Part shown: piece by piece, positions 9,293-21,901 of the stretch | Layout of the letters: the number at the start of each line of letters is the position of its first letter | Numbering within the stretch: position 1 is the first letter of the stretch | Position numbers and translations under genes: made by a program | Source of the DNA: Prochilodus magdalenae | Lineage: Eukaryota > Chordata > Actinopteri > Characiformes > Prochilodontidae | Length of the DNA: 64,000 nucleotides | Assembly: GCA_024036415.1 (NCBI GenBank) | Contig: JAMWET010000034.1 | Coordinates: 124,001-188,000, forward strand | Direction of reading: 5' to 3' | The notes under the pieces: model-generated | What the model was told of the DNA's origin: nothing | The model's database searches: none | What the model saw: only the letters and a program-made list of their open reading frames with translations

Positions 9293-9824
9293 CAGGGGTT
9301 GGACAATGAAACTGAAACACCTGGTTTTAGACCACAATCATTTATTAGTATGGTGTAGGGCCTCCTTTTGAGGCCAATGCAGCGTCAGTTTGTCTTGGGA
9401 ATGACATATACAAGTCCTGCACAGTGGTCAGAGGGACTTTAAGCCATTCTTCTTGCAGGATAGTGGCCAGGTCACTACGTGATGCTGGTGGAGGTTCGTC
9501 CTTCTTGGTGGTATGCTGACATTACCCTGGATACCGTGGCTCTTGATACATCACAAAGACTTGCTGTCTTGGTCACAGATGCGCCAGCAAGACGTGCACC
9601 AACAGTTTGTCCTCTTTTGAACTCTGGTATGTCACCCATAATGTTGTGTGCATTGCAGTATTTTGAGCAGAACTGTGCTCTTACCTGCTAACTGAACCTT
9701 CACACTCTGCTCTTACTGGTGCAATGTGCAATTAATGAAGATTGGCCACCAGGCTGGTCCAATTTAGCCATGAGACCTCCCACACTAAAATGACAGGTGT
9801 TTCAGTTTCATTGTCCAACCCCTG
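9293..9824 (-). mobile_element. Non-autonomous Tc1-like element, family A copy 2
   Basis: Same family as 7066-7590 but inverted. CAGGGGTTGGACAATG is at both ends, flanked by TA at 9291-9292 and 9825-9826. The internal deletion of the catalytic core is the same, so the deleted form was amplified as such. The complementary strand keeps a 70-codon frame (9479-9691 plus strand) that is conserved only because the copies are young. Confidence 0.93.
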
Positions 9825-9826
9825 TA

Positions 9827-10853
9827 GATACCTCATAATCCTTACAATGCTTAAAAAAGCAATATGTTACTCTTTATAAAGAGCTTATCTGTGCATTTAG
9901 AAGATGACATGTAGAGACTATTTAAAGGGGACTCGTGTATGAACATCATAATGAAAGAGCATAATATATGTATTGTGATATACAATATAAATAGAATACC
10001 TGGCAACACAGTATTCACAGAATACTTACATATTGACTTTATATCATTTTAATAATCACAGAATAGGATTTAAAAATCATTATTTTATTTGGTAACACTG
10101 TACTTGAAAATAATATCTAAATATCTATGATGATGATGATGATGATAACGTTTATTACCATATATAATGTACATAATGGGTTTATTAATATGACTTTGAA
10201 TTGTCCATCAAAGTAATAGAGCACAATATATATACCTATATCAATAAAACAATTAATGGAAGCACATTTTGAGCAGTGTCTGTTGGCCTGTTCATTATGA
10301 AATTTGAACATAATGCAGAAAAGTGGATATAGAGGGATTTCGTACAACAAAATATTGTTACAGCTGTATTCAAGGCACTGGACATATGTCATGAAGTCGG
10401 TGTAGGCAGTGTTCAGATTAGCTGTCATTACAATCTTACAGTGCATCTAACCTGCAATGTATTCATCACCATGTTCAGTCATCAAGCCTGTGGTTGGTTG
10501 AACTTCCCTGAAGTCCAGGTTATGTAGTATAAGGTGCACAGATGTGGCCTTCTGAGGATTAGTGTAAATCCACATGGTGGCTTAGAAATGACAGAAGCGT
10601 ATTACGACACAACTTCCAGAAGAATTTGATTCATATAGCATGTAAGATCTCAGCTATATAACCTGCAGCATCCTCCACAGAGAACACAGATCGTGATGCA
10701 CAATTACTGTTTATTCAACACATGAGGAAACATATTGGAAAATAACATAAAAAATAAAAATAAAATAAAAGCCTGAGTAGCTGGCGTGGCCGGAGTAGCT
10801 TGAGTAGCCCCTGCAAAAAGCACATTAATATAATATAATTTATTTGTTTATTT
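9827..10853. other. intergenic AT-rich DNA with further minisatellite-like remnants
   Basis: Contains AACACTTTATTTAAAG-like and GTAACACTGTACTT-like words near 9262 and 10090 that resemble ends of the interrupted repeat at 7.6-8.4 kb. There is a short (ATG)n run at 10127-10145. No exon seen. Confidence 0.35.
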
Positions 10854-10990
10854 ATTTATTTTTTAATTTTAATTTTATTTTATTTTATTTTATTTTATTT
10901 TATTTTATTTTATTTTATTTTATTTTATTTTATTTTATTTATTTATTTTTGTTATTTTATTTATTTTTTTATTTAATTTTTTATTTTTCC
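10854..10990. repeat. (TTTTA)n microsatellite with T-rich flanks
   Basis: About 14 TTTTA units centred on 10870-10942, within a longer T/A tract. The Phe/Leu/Tyr-rich frame through it is an artefact. Confidence 0.93.
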
Positions 10991-12442
10991 TGTTGTAATA
11001 AAAACAGGTATCTCCATTTTTGTTGATTTTTACTTTCATGCATCATTTCAGCTAAAAATAGACCAGTAGTGGCCCTAAATTGCATGGAAAGCAAATGTCT
11101 GGTTCCATTGACTTACATTGAACTAAATTAGTAGTTGCTCTCTTCTGTAAATTTGCTATTTAAGAGACTTGCTTTTCTTAAGACAGTGACAATGTGTTAA
11201 ACCCAACGCATACAATCTGAACACATAATACCTTAATGCCATTATATAGCTGGATGTCTGTAGAGCGGTGTGTTAACCTTTATTCACTTGGATAATCATC
11301 AAAAAGTGTCATTTGACCACAGCCGCCACTACCTATGCTGCAGTTGTATGTGACAAATCCAAAGCTTTTTGTAGTTGACTGTTGGCAATTGTAGAGTCTT
11401 TACACTCTCTGTCAGTGAAGAGCAGTGCTTAAGAGAAGCTGTCACCCCTTCTTGCGATTTAACCACAAAATCGAATTTCATTGTTGAGGTCAGATAGGCT
11501 TCTGGACACTTGGAACAAATGTACTCTTAGTTACAGGAGCCCTTGACAAATTCAGTTCAGTGAACAGCCAGGAAAGAAAGCCCACTGCTTCACAAACAAA
11601 GAGATGTAAGCTCACCGGTGAAAAAAGGAGTCACCTGAGAGTGAAACGTACCTAATAGCGTCTAATACCTCCATGAGCATGAATAACAGCTTTGATTGGA
11701 TTTGGTACATTCCTGGATGTAGCCCACATCAATATTTAGACACTTTTGCAGCAAAGAGTGGCACAGTTGGACCAGGTTTGGCAGATGCCTTCTCTGGCAC
11801 AATCCTGATATGAATTTTCTGGGTTTTTAGCTGGCAGACTCGTATGACTGTACAATTTCATACATCTGCAAATTCAGCTACTTCCTTCACACTATGGTCT
11901 TTGGCACACACAAAAGCAGTCACTCCTTTTAGCCAATCATTAACATCTGCTTTGGAGCCATTCCCACACATAGGATGAGACATTCCCTGCACTGTAGCAC
12001 CTCTTCCCAATCTATGAATCCGGTTACTCACACCCCACGGGTATTTATAGCCTCATCGAGCTCGTGCAACACCATCTGCAGGAGCCTGAAGTTGCTACCA
12101 CCTTACTTTCACCTTTTGGCTGCTGAACTTATTTTAGTGCTGGTGTGCAGAGAAGATGAAAACATGCTGCAGCTGAAAGCTCCATTCGCAGACTTAGAAG
12201 ATGGGAAATCTCAACTTGGCTGTCAGGAAGAGCAGTAAACACACGTGTGAAATGTGAGCTGCTGACTGCTTTTTAGCTGCACCCAGTCTGTAGTGACATC
12301 TTATCTTGCAATTTGACAAGAATGTGTTTTGGAACACTGAATCTGGTAGTGAGCGTTTTAGCTTATCCTAGCTGACCTCTTGGGTCTCATCAGTATAAAC
12401 ATACTGTATTTCAAACACCACTAATCCTCCGATATTTCCAAT
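10991..12442. other. intergenic, no gene supported
   Basis: Includes a fragment at 11008-11130 (GGTATCTCCATTTTTGTTGA...) similar to the repeat at 58150-58200 read in the other direction. The 87-codon frame at 11975-12238 has no recognisable content and no splice context. Confidence 0.35.
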
Positions 12443-12443
12443 A

Positions 12444-12826
12444 CACTCACTGTGAAAACATTTGTTGCACCTAGAAGGAATCAACCAACAGGAATGAAAT
12501 GTGGTGGGTAGGATTGACATTGTAAGACGTACAAGTGATTCAAGCAAGTAACATAAGCAAGGACGGCCCTTATTGTGTATGTGGCTGACCCAACAGCCAC
12601 AACTGTGGACATGCAGGGAGCAGTGATGCCCTACATGAGTAATCCTGTTAGTACCAAAAATCTACAGGAACTAAGTGAGAATATTTAAGTTTCATGGGAT
12701 GGATTATCACAGGACACCATTAGGAACCTCTACAACTTCATGCTGAGATGTCTGGTGAGCCAACGTCATACTGAGAGACACTATGTCTGTAGCACTTCCT
12801 TCTGGAAGTTCTTTTGATGATGAGCG
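12444..12826 (+). mobile_element. Non-autonomous Tc1-like element, family B copy 3 (383 bp)
   Basis: Ends CACTCACTGTG...TTGCACCTAGAAGGAA and TTCCTTCTGG...TTTTGATGATGAGCG, flanked by TA on both sides. The interior keeps only the 5' transposase segment and the C-terminal L-S-Q-D-T-I-R-N-L segment. This is a second, larger deletion derivative of the family. Its right end abuts a (TTA)n/(TAA)n microsatellite. Confidence 0.82.
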
Positions 12827-12837
12827 TATATCATGCT

Positions 12838-13000
<163 letters not shown>

Positions 13001-15151
13001 TGTTAGATTAGCATTAGCAGTTATATTTACCTAAAATCTTGTTCTGGCAGGGTTTCCATGTACTGTACCACTACAGAATAGCATTTAGTGCTTATAATTA
13101 AAACACAATTAGGATACACTACCACTCAAATGTTTTAATAATAATTGGTATTTAGTGATGCCTCATACAGTGTAGTCTGAAATGCTATTAACTAGCACCC
13201 AATAAATATGTCATTCACCGTTTACAGAGTTGGAAACAACATAAAGCTAGAGCATGGTAATAAAGTGGGAAGTGGGCGAGACAAGGTAGCAGGAAGCAAG
13301 CAGAGTGCAAGCAGCATAATTTATTTATAAGTCCATTGTGGAAAAAAAAACCAAAAGGATAAAACAGAATAGGAAATCTAAGAAATTTAGAGGAGGGTTA
13401 AACAAACTCTGAACACAAAACCAATTACAGAACACAAACAAAAACACAAAAACCAAACCAGGGGACAACAAACAACCCCCAACAAGGAACAGGGCAAACC
13501 CAGGGGGCATGGAAGGTGGAGGTGGAAATGGAAGGTGGAAATGAGCAAGAAATGCCTGGGGACAATTAGAGGGGCCAGGCCAACAGATCAGACAGGTGAA
13601 GAGTATAACAAGGGGGTGGAGCAAAGGGGGAGAAGGAAATCCAAAACAAAAGCACATGGCAGGAAAGGTACACAGAGGCAGAAACAGGCAGAATTAAATA
13701 TGGACAGGGGGCGGGGCTAAACAGACTGTCAGAAAAGGTATGGACGTGCTATTATATAATAGGCTATCATTTTCTGTTGTCCCAAAGCTCTATGAACAGC
13801 TGTTTAATTAGTGAGATATGGTTACTGGTTATCTAATATGAGGCACTGTGGATGTCATTTTCTTTTCTTTCTTCATTTTTACAACTTCCTGTTTGAGACC
13901 TGTAAGAAATTAGTGACTTTGTAAATTCATTCTAGGCAAAACTGGTTTTACACAAATGAGATCAGTGAGCCCAAACGTGCAGTAATGTAATCATCTGGAA
14001 AAGTTGGTCAGATTCTGTGTTTTGTTCATTTTTCATCGATAAAAAACCATAATTTACTGGAAACAGCTTAAATACCGCATTAAGCATGTAGTACGCCCGT
14101 TCATGTGTTATGCTTAACATACTGGAAAATAAACTCATCGGACAAAAATGAGTCACCTTGCATGTTTAAGGTGGTAGTAACTTTCGGCTCCTGCAGATGG
14201 CGCTACATGAAGCTTATGGGGCTATAAAAACAGGACCTGCAGGATGTGACGGGTGCAACTATGCTTTTGATCATTAGTGTAATATTTAAAACTCATCAAA
14301 AGTCATGCATGATCAGCAGGGAAACGTTAAATCTGGAAATCCTGTGATTTTAATTTATTTAATGTTATTTCAGTTTTATTATGTTGAAGTTTCTGGGTCC
14401 TAAGCAAAGTGGTTAATTGAAGAGCAGCAGAGTTGAGTAAATAGTGGTCAGATTAGGCTTTTGGTAATGACCCAGTGTATCTAACCCTATAGCCCTTTAT
14501 TACAGTGCCTTACCTGGTGAATCAGACTACCTAAGCATCCTGCATCAGTTTCCCCTTTTTTGGTTTGTTCCATCACCTGCATTGTGCAGTCCTATACTCA
14601 TCAAGTGTGTTGGGAGCTACAACAGATTAGCTGGGGGTCCTTGAGGTCTAGCAAATCATTATCTAATATTTTTACGTGACCACCGTTTGCATTTTCTTGC
14701 TTGTTTTCTCAGCTCGTTTGCTTCGAGTGCACGGACGAGAATAATAAAGAACGATGGAACAATGAGTCATTTCCACTGCATTAAACACTAGGCCTCTTCC
14801 TTTTCTCCCCACAGACAACTACTCACCAGACCTGATCTAGAAATAAATCATTTTGCCACCAACCCCCTCAAGTGACTCAAACTGCTAATGAAAGCGAAGT
14901 CAATTCTCACACAGAGCGCTGACGGCTTTCACCACGACGTTTTTTCAAATTTACACAGTTTCTCTAAAAATGGACAAAAGCAAAAACAGAACGTCTGGCT
15001 TCAAGATTGCTGCTGCTATTGTTTTGTCAATTTTGTGTTCTTCATTGTTTATAAACAGTGGAGTCACGATGGAGTCATGAACCACATATGCAACCACACT
15101 GAGGCAAGTATGTAATGATTTAGGCAAGAGGCTTGCACAATGCTAAGAGGG
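13001..15151. other. intergenic, with purine-rich block 13250-13740
   Basis: Bases 13250-13740 are strongly A/G-rich on the plus strand, with an internal short repeat of GGAAGGTGGA. They resemble the composition of 28670-29230. Bases 14630-14880 are single-copy-looking. No exon seen. Confidence 0.35.
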
Positions 15152-15250
15152 AGTCATACGCTTCCATTACTTGTTAGCAACATTAGCCCTGTAGCTCCAG
15201 TGCAGAACTTAAGAAGCAAACTTGGCACATCAAATATGTTTTGGCTGGTC
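15152..15250 (+). repeat. dispersed repeat shared with 38993-39100
   Basis: The two stretches align over about 95 bp (ATTACTYGTTAGC, ACATTAGCC, CTCTAGTGYA or CTCCAGTGCA, AAGAAGC). Class unknown. Confidence 0.5.
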
Positions 15251-15465
15251 TTCTACATTTAGAGTAAGGGGAAAACTGAGTATGTTTTGATTTTCTGGCC
15301 AAACCAGAATTTGGACTGCCTCAAAAGGTCTGTCTAAAAGTCTGGAAAGGATCTGTATCAAATGGGTCATGTTGATTCTACCCAGTCCTGCCCTTGGTGA
15401 CCTCGGGACAGTAACAAGACAAAAGAATGTGTGCACTGGCCCAGACCAGTATGACATTTATCCTG

Positions 15466-15512
15466 GCCCATGCTGGTTTATGCTGGTTAGTGCTGGTTGA
15501 CCAGCATCATCA
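15466..15512. repeat. short TGCTGGTT tandem repeat
   Basis: Three consecutive units of TGCTGGTTTA or TGCTGGTTAG type, then GACCAGCA, which can pair back on the repeat. Similar TGCTGGTT repeats are common in ostariophysan fish. Confidence 0.7.
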
Positions 15513-15639
15513 GGTTTTTCAGCAGGGTAAGCACATGGGCATGCATTCTCCATTAACGAATAACAGTAGAATGGCAGCACTGTTGTAAATCAGTCCATGC
15601 TACTATTGTGAAATGAAAACATATAGAAGCAACTTAAGC

Positions 15640-16200
15640 TCAGCCATGAAGTCGTAGACCACTTAAACACGCAATACGGGCATTTTGCGTTCCCATGGGC
15701 AAGCAGCTGCACACAAGCCTAAGATCACTATAAGGCAAGTCGCCACTAGAGTAAGGAACTAACAGCTTGATGGACAATTTTCAGATTGGTGGATGCCGGG
15801 AGAACGCTGGAATGCATAGTAAAGTTTGGAACAATGCTCTGGGGCTGTTTTAGCATAAAGGTGCCCATGTACACAAAGTAGGCTCCATAAGGACATGTTT
15901 TGACCAGCTTGGTATGGAGGAACTTCAGTGGTCAACCTCAGTGAACTCCTTTTGGGATAAATATGAACCTTGATTGAGAACCAGGCCTTCTCGTCCAACA
16001 TCGGTGCCTGAACTCACTAAAGATCTTTTGACTGAATTGGCACAAACTCCCCAAGTCCTTCCAAAATCTTGTGGAAGGCCTTTCTAGAAGAGTGGAGGCT
16101 GTTACAGGGGAACAACTCCATATTAACACGAATGGTTTTGGAAGGGGATGTCCAACAAGCTCATATATCAGGTGGCCACATACTTGTGGCCATATACAGT
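15640..16200 (+). mobile_element. degenerate Tc1-like transposon remnant
   Basis: The order and wording of a Tc1 transposase gene can be followed at DNA level. The CCACTTAAAC segment is at 15660. The GAGAACGCTGGAATGC...TGGGGCTGTTTTAGC segment (second-Asp approach) is at 15800-15855. The CCTTTTGGGATAAATATGAACC segment, in pieces (catalytic Glu region), is at 15947-15970. The C-terminal GGAAGGCCTTTCTAGAAGAGTGGAGGCTG region is at 16072-16100. A CTTGTGGCCATATACAGTA-type end lies near 16183-16201. The frame is broken many times and large parts are missing. Identification rests on family knowledge. Confidence 0.7.
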
Positions 16201-16688
16201 ACACATTACAGCTTTGACTAAAGACAGAACAGTGGATCTCTAAGAGCAGAGCTGCATGTCTAAGAGAGGAGGATGATGGACGTTGGAGTTGGATGTAGTC
16301 TGTATGCCAGCCACCAGATGGCAGCAAACACTAATGCATCCAAATTGTTCTCCAGCTGCTGCTGCTTCTTTTCTTCTGATTCTTGTTATCATGTGGGCCA
16401 AAGCCGGATCAGAAATAAGTTACTTTCACATGGGTTTGGCTGATAGAGTTACCTTAAATCATGATGCGCTCTGAAATTGCAACATGTTTACAAGTAAATG
16501 CACCCCCTTGATAGTTCCTCAGAAACTTAGAGCAGAAAAAATGGGAAAGTCCTGAACTATGCTGCTGGACGTTGGTCAAATTTACATCTGTTTCATATTT
16601 GCTCTGTAAAGCATATGGGCTTAGCTGTTGCAGTGGAGAGATGGAGACATGTTCCCAATTATCTCTCTAACATAGTTTCTTGCCTTCA
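16201..16688. other. intergenic, no gene seen
   Basis: Single-copy-looking DNA with short open frames only. Confidence 0.35.
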
Positions 16689-16721
16689 CCCCCCCACCCC
16701 CCCAAAAAAAAGAGAGAGAGA

Positions 16722-16761
<40 letters not shown>
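16689..16761. repeat. poly-C, poly-A and (AG)n tract
   Basis: A C-rich run (16689-16703), A8 and then about 25 AG units (16711-16761). Confidence 0.95.
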
Positions 16762-16765
<4 letters not shown>

Positions 16766-19149
16766 CGTTACAGTTAACGGGATTTCACTGCTTCCTGAAG
16801 CTGGCCTGGAAAATATTGATACCTCCAAATGACTCCAATGTATTATTAAAGGGCATTACCGATTCGATTTCCACGGCCTCAACAGGGCTATCAGGCCTCA
16901 GTGATTCATCTGGTTGGTTCTGGGGGAGGTGCAGGAACTAAATGACTGTATTTTCAGACCACTGTAAGTGCCTCAAATTGCACCGGCTAATTTGACACAG
17001 CAGATCTTCTTGGAGATTTTACAAGCCCGGGGAATGAGAGCGAGGTCCATTAGCAGCCATGCTTTCACCCGAAGAAGGACTGTTTTTTGGTCTTTTAAAA
17101 TGGAAGCAGTTTTGTGCGTTTGGACTCACACCGCTCAGGTTTGGGACGCATCTGAATAAATTCTATGTTTAGTGTGCTGATAACATACAGCAGTTCTTAT
17201 TGACTAGACAAGGAAAGAGAAGACACAGAAAACATGTGCTCTCATTGAACACAACAGTGAAGTGCTGTATGCCATTCGAGTCATTGACAGAGATGGAGGT
17301 TGGATAGCACGTTCAGTGAAAGAAAATTCTTGATCAGATTATATCCTACATTCAGACATTTCATTCAGGTTGTCTAGCGTCAGGTTCTGAATGAGCAGTC
17401 TATGACCTTTTAAGCTATCATATGTTTTACCACTGGAATGCCCTTGGGCCCTGTGTGCATTACAGGGACAGTAGAGCACTTTGCATGAAGCAAATAGATT
17501 CACTGCATCCACAGGACTCCTGTGATAATGCTAGACGTGGTGGTTTAGCAATAGAGTTGGCAAGATACCACTTTCTCTTTTCCAATAACAATAATGATCC
17601 TGAAACCTTGAATATCAGCCCATCTCACATTTTCTGCTGATACAGGCTCAATACAGATGCCTATTGAAACTGACAGGCCAGCTATATTTAGCAGCTAACA
17701 AACTGAGAGCAGACACAAACTCATTCAGCATGAAGCCAAGTACTTAGTGCATTTCCAAAGGTCATATAAAGGTAGGCTAACACAAACGAAACAGACCAAA
17801 ACACTATACATTTTCCCCACACCTTACATCTGTATTCACCCTCTGTCTGAAACACACTGTTAGACCTCCTGTATCTTTAAGCCCTGCCTCCCCATGAACC
17901 CACTGTGTTCTGATTGGTCAGCCTGTATGATTGCGTGATCATTTATCAACCGGTGGAGCGGTTGAAAGTGGTAGCAGCAGAGCCATGTCCTGTGACTGCG
18001 TGCAGCCAATGAGGATTATGTTACGAGATGACATCATCTAGTAAATGTGCAAGAGGCTGAGAAAAGTCAGAATCAGAATCAAGCTCAAAACAAAGTGACC
18101 CTGTACCCTGATTGGTGGACTCGCACCACACTTGCACCACAGTAAGATATTGAAATTGTAGATAAAATACAGAAACAGCCACTGATGGCATCTTAGCCAA
18201 AAGGTGGCGGTAGAGCAAGCATCGCACTGAACACATAGGCAGCCTATAGCCTATAATGTAATGGTCTCAGTGCATATTGTCCTATCCCAAAATTCCCCTA
18301 ACTAGCTCTGGGGATTATATATTGGTTTGTATCCTGTGACGGAAAAAGTCCCCTCCCCTCTCTCTTTTCATGCCTCATGCTCCTCTGTCACTTTGCGTGT
18401 GGAAGCAGGAACAGCGAAAGCTAATTAAAACTCATAAGTGTTTCATGTTTTATTTCGGCGCATTTAGGCTCGTTGGCTGGTGAATAATGAACAAAGCCAA
18501 AGCGAGGAAATCAATTTTCCAGCTACGGGAGCAGAATAAACTGAGCTAGTGTGTTAAACGAAATTAAAGGCAATCACACCTGAGCCTTGTGGATAATAGG
18601 CGCCAGGGTCCATTAAGAAATGCATCGCGCTGAGCCGCCACCAAAGGAGACACTGTGCCACTCTCGGATAGATGCAGAATGTTCCATTCTCAAACGTCCA
18701 GAAAAACAGGTGCCCTGTTTCATTCCCGGTTCCAGCCTGAGCTGCGTGCTGCGTACGAACGCAGGACAGTCTTGTATCCATTTTTGTGACAAAAATAGAT
18801 GAAAGTGAGTCTTTCCAATGCAGAGCACAATGAAGCATACTCTTTGATGCTTTTCTTTCTTTTTTCCCACTAATAAAGCTTTGACCCAGGAGCCTTCATG
18901 TGACGGTAGATCCATGAGGTTTTGTTGCCTACTCTCTCATCAGTGGTGTTCACAAGTCGCTTTGTGTGGGACCATGTCAGTCTCGTGAAGAGATTCTTGT
19001 TTAGTCTCCTTCTTAGCTAGACCTGCCAGTTTGGAAGTACAGAGACTTTTATCATAGAAAAAAACGGCGGTCTGAAGGTCAGAACTAAAGAGCGACATGC
19101 GGCAAATGTGATGTTTAAAGGACAGAGGCAAACCAACTCGAAACACACA
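16762..19149. other. intergenic; possible conserved non-coding blocks and a dispersed-repeat-like stretch
   Basis: Bases 16780-17130 and 18400-18560 are unique-looking, of even composition and free of repeats, as conserved non-coding elements often are. Conservation itself cannot be seen here. Bases 17860-18060 contain a GTTCTGATTGGTCAG-type passage that also resembles part of the 8.4-9.2 kb element. No exon. Confidence 0.3.
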
Positions 19150-19690
19150 GCAAGTGTGGGATTGCAGTGCTGTTGGGAAGGAAGATAAAGCTTACCAGGA
19201 ACAGTAAATGATGATACATTTAAACTGATATGGGGAATATTTATTGAGCTACACATACAGAAGTAGTGTCTCTGAGTATGGCATTGGGACGACATGTTTG
19301 TTAATGCAGCATGCAGACATTTTAGCATGGAGTTGTAGATGTTTCTAATGGTGCCCTATGATAATCCATCCCATGCAGATTGAATATTCTCACACAGTTC
19401 CTGCAGATTGTGCGGTAGGTTTGGAGGTGGAGTGATACCGGGCCTTCTGGACGTGTGACACGTGACAACAAACAGGTGATCTTTACACTAACCACGGTGC
19501 CTCTATGCATGGATTCGTTGGTCGTCTTCACAGAGAGAAAAGTGAGACTGGTCACTGAAGATGACCCACTGCCATGCTGAGAGACTGGCACGACACCATT
19601 GCAGTCTTTGGTGATGTTGACGTAGTGTTAACAGCATTCGGCGTAACGTCCGTAATCTTGGCTGTTGGGTCAGTCAGGGACAGTGATTTA
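19150..19690 (-). mobile_element. Non-autonomous Tc1-like element, family B copy 4 (ends lost)
   Basis: Reverse-oriented match to 43363-44186. It includes the complement of the C-terminal segment (CATGGAGTTGTAGATG..., 19326 on), of the T-R-R/G-V-T-P segment (19430-19470), and of the V-I-F-S-D-E region (19545-19580). The TGCACCCAGAAGG terminus is missing at the left. The right end runs into the unclassified repeat at 19690. Confidence 0.75.
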
Positions 19691-19935
19691 GGGGCAAGTA
19701 GCCAATGAAAGCAATATGACTGAAACTCTTGGTGACTAACTATTATAACAACTGCTGCTGCCCACTCACATCATGTCCAGAAGATTGGTGTTGGTGTTGC
19801 TTTCCATTACTGCTGGAGACACTCTTGGACTGTAAAGGGATCAAGTTGATTCTGAACTCCTATGTTTCTTTTACACTAGTGAAGAACTGAAAAGGGATGA
19901 GGAGGAGGAGACTCGCATTTCTGGTGATATGTTAC
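19690..19935 (+). repeat. unclassified dispersed repeat, copy 2
   Basis: Aligns with 1537-1855 (GTAGCCAATGAAAG..., CTGCTGCC, then a diverged copy of the GATGCTGAACTC segment). It directly follows a family B Tc1 remnant. Confidence 0.55.
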
Positions 19936-21011
19936 CCCCTATTTTATGTACTGTGGCATTTTACATATTGCTCCTTTAAAGGAATGAGATCCTTAATGTT
20001 CTAACTTCAGCTAGATTAGTGATTGCGCTAGTTGGCATACTCCGGTTTGAGTGAGGAGACTGTGTTACAGAGTTCCATATTTTGTGTGCCCCGATACTGA
20101 AGGCTCTGTCCCCAATTAGGGACTAGTCTGAAATTTGGGACATCAAAGAGCCCAGGGGTCCAGGGCCAAGGGGTGCAGGGGAAATAGGGCGATAGACTGG
20201 ATTTGCTAAACACTTTTAATCACTCGTCCTGTTATTTCACAGAGTAGTGCCTTTAATTCACTCCTCGTTTCATTGCTCCAAAATGTGGAACACTGTACAA
20301 TAAGGGCCGTTCTTAATAAGCGAGTAGGCGTGCTGAAATGTTTGACTGCTACTGAATGGGCACATATTTCACAGTACATTCCCTTTCCAATCTATTATAG
20401 ATAAAAGTCTGGTCCCAGCCACCTCCAGCAGATAACACTGTGCTGTCACCGTAGAGTTCCAGCAAATCCCACTTCTACATCTGTCTCTGTGCATCCGGTC
20501 TGATCAGGATACAAAAAAAGCCTCTGTGACAGAATCACCTGACAACTACTCTAGTGCACTGAGTGAGTAGAGCACAAGTGAAGTGATTAGAAAGGAAAAG
20601 GGGGAAAGGAATAAAAGGGAATCAATTTGGTCCTTGAAATTGTTTACGTATCTGCATGCGACAAGCTATCCAACTGAAAGGGCTCCTATCCTGCTGTTCA
20701 GGGCCTGGGAGAAGCCTGCCAGGCCCAGCCTGAATTTGCATTTATATAGTTTCAGCATCAAAATCACATAACACATTTTTATCTTCATTAGGAGCCTAAT
20801 AAGGACAGGCTATCAATGCAAATCTGGAATATTAATAGCAGCTTCCTCAGCAAAGACTAGAGGCTACACCTTCTCTGTGAGTGCTGTATGCTTGTGTGTG
20901 TTCAGTGCCCACTTATACATAGTCATAAAATGATCTATTGGGGGTGGGGTGATGTTTTGTTGAAAACTAGTGAAACATGGTCACTTGAGGTGAGGTTTCA
21001 ATGCCTTAACA
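19936..21011. other. intergenic; 20690-20880 possible conserved non-coding block
   Basis: No exon supported. The AT-rich passage around 20720-20860 (AATTTGCATTTATATAG..., AATGCAAATCTGG) contains octamer-like ATGCAAAT and is free of repeats. Confidence 0.3.
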
Positions 21012-21612
21012 CACTCATCATTGAAAAAAGAGTTGACAGGAATGAAACATAGGTAGGTAGGTTTGGCATCCTGAGACATGCACATGATTCAAGTGTCACG
21101 CTCAGGCACACATGTGGCGTAAGCCTAGACGGGCCTTATCACTGCACCTGGCTGACTATGTAAGGTCCTCTTGTTGCGCATCCTTTCATTCTGACTCGTG
21201 CTGTTGTGTTTGTAGCGTCGTTTGCAAGTAACGCATTCCCCTGAGTAGAGTACAAAAGCAATTTAAGCAGTTGGAAGAGATAGATAAGGGTCGCATCATA
21301 GAGCCATATCATTCCATACCGGTTGTGCAGAAATTACCATAGCATGCTGCTGGCGGCAGTGGATAGAAGAAGGCACGCACCAGCCACATATAGGATCTGG
21401 GAGACCTACACTAACCATTGAGAGGAGGAACATCAGATTGTCCAACATGCATAGGGTGACCCTACAGCCACGACTGCGGACATTCAGTGAGCATTGACTC
21501 ATCCTGTTAGTGCCAGCACAACAGGTACACGGCTGCACAACGCTGGACTACATGGGGGGTGTCACTTCACCTCCACCCCACTACGAAATTGCTAGGAACT
21601 GTGTGAGTATTC
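21012..21612 (+). mobile_element. Non-autonomous Tc1-like element, family B copy 5, retaining the transposase N-terminal region
   Basis: The left end is CACTCATCATTG. Unlike the other copies it keeps the region coding for the N-terminal DNA-binding part (E-I-D-K-G-R-I-I-E near 21270; the G-G-x-G linker near 21350 in a broken frame; R-R-N-I-R-L near 21425). It then joins the P-V-S-A-S-T-type segment and, after a deletion, the N-x-Q-E-L-C-E-type C-terminal piece at 21585-21605. Several stops and frameshifts. Confidence 0.7.
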
Positions 21613-21634
21613 AATCTGCTAAATGTTAGTAGTA

Positions 21635-21901
21635 AGCAAAAATCTAGTAAATGAAAGAAGTGATATAAATAGAAGCTAAACAGCTAAAGAGTTAACATGT
21701 GGCACTCCATGCTCACCGGGAGGCTAGGTGTTCCATGCTTCTACTTCTTAACCAGCTGGTAGCAGGACGCTATGATATTAGGAAAGCTCCAGTTATGTTA
21801 TCTGTTTTATCTCAGTGTGGCTGTCTTCTACCCCTCTTCTACCCCTCTCCCCTCAACCTAGGTTGCTCACTAGCAGCTCAACACACAAAGAGCCAACTGT
21901 G
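21635..21901. other. fragment of dispersed repeat then unique sequence
   Basis: Bases 21640-21695 match the GAAGYGATATAAAYAGAAGCT segment of the repeat at 1537-1855. The rest is unclassified. Confidence 0.35.

Noticed and set aside
9479..9691. 70-codon frame present in three places, suggestive of a small gene family
   Set aside because: It is the antisense of the Tc1 transposase N-terminal region in three young copies of one non-autonomous element.
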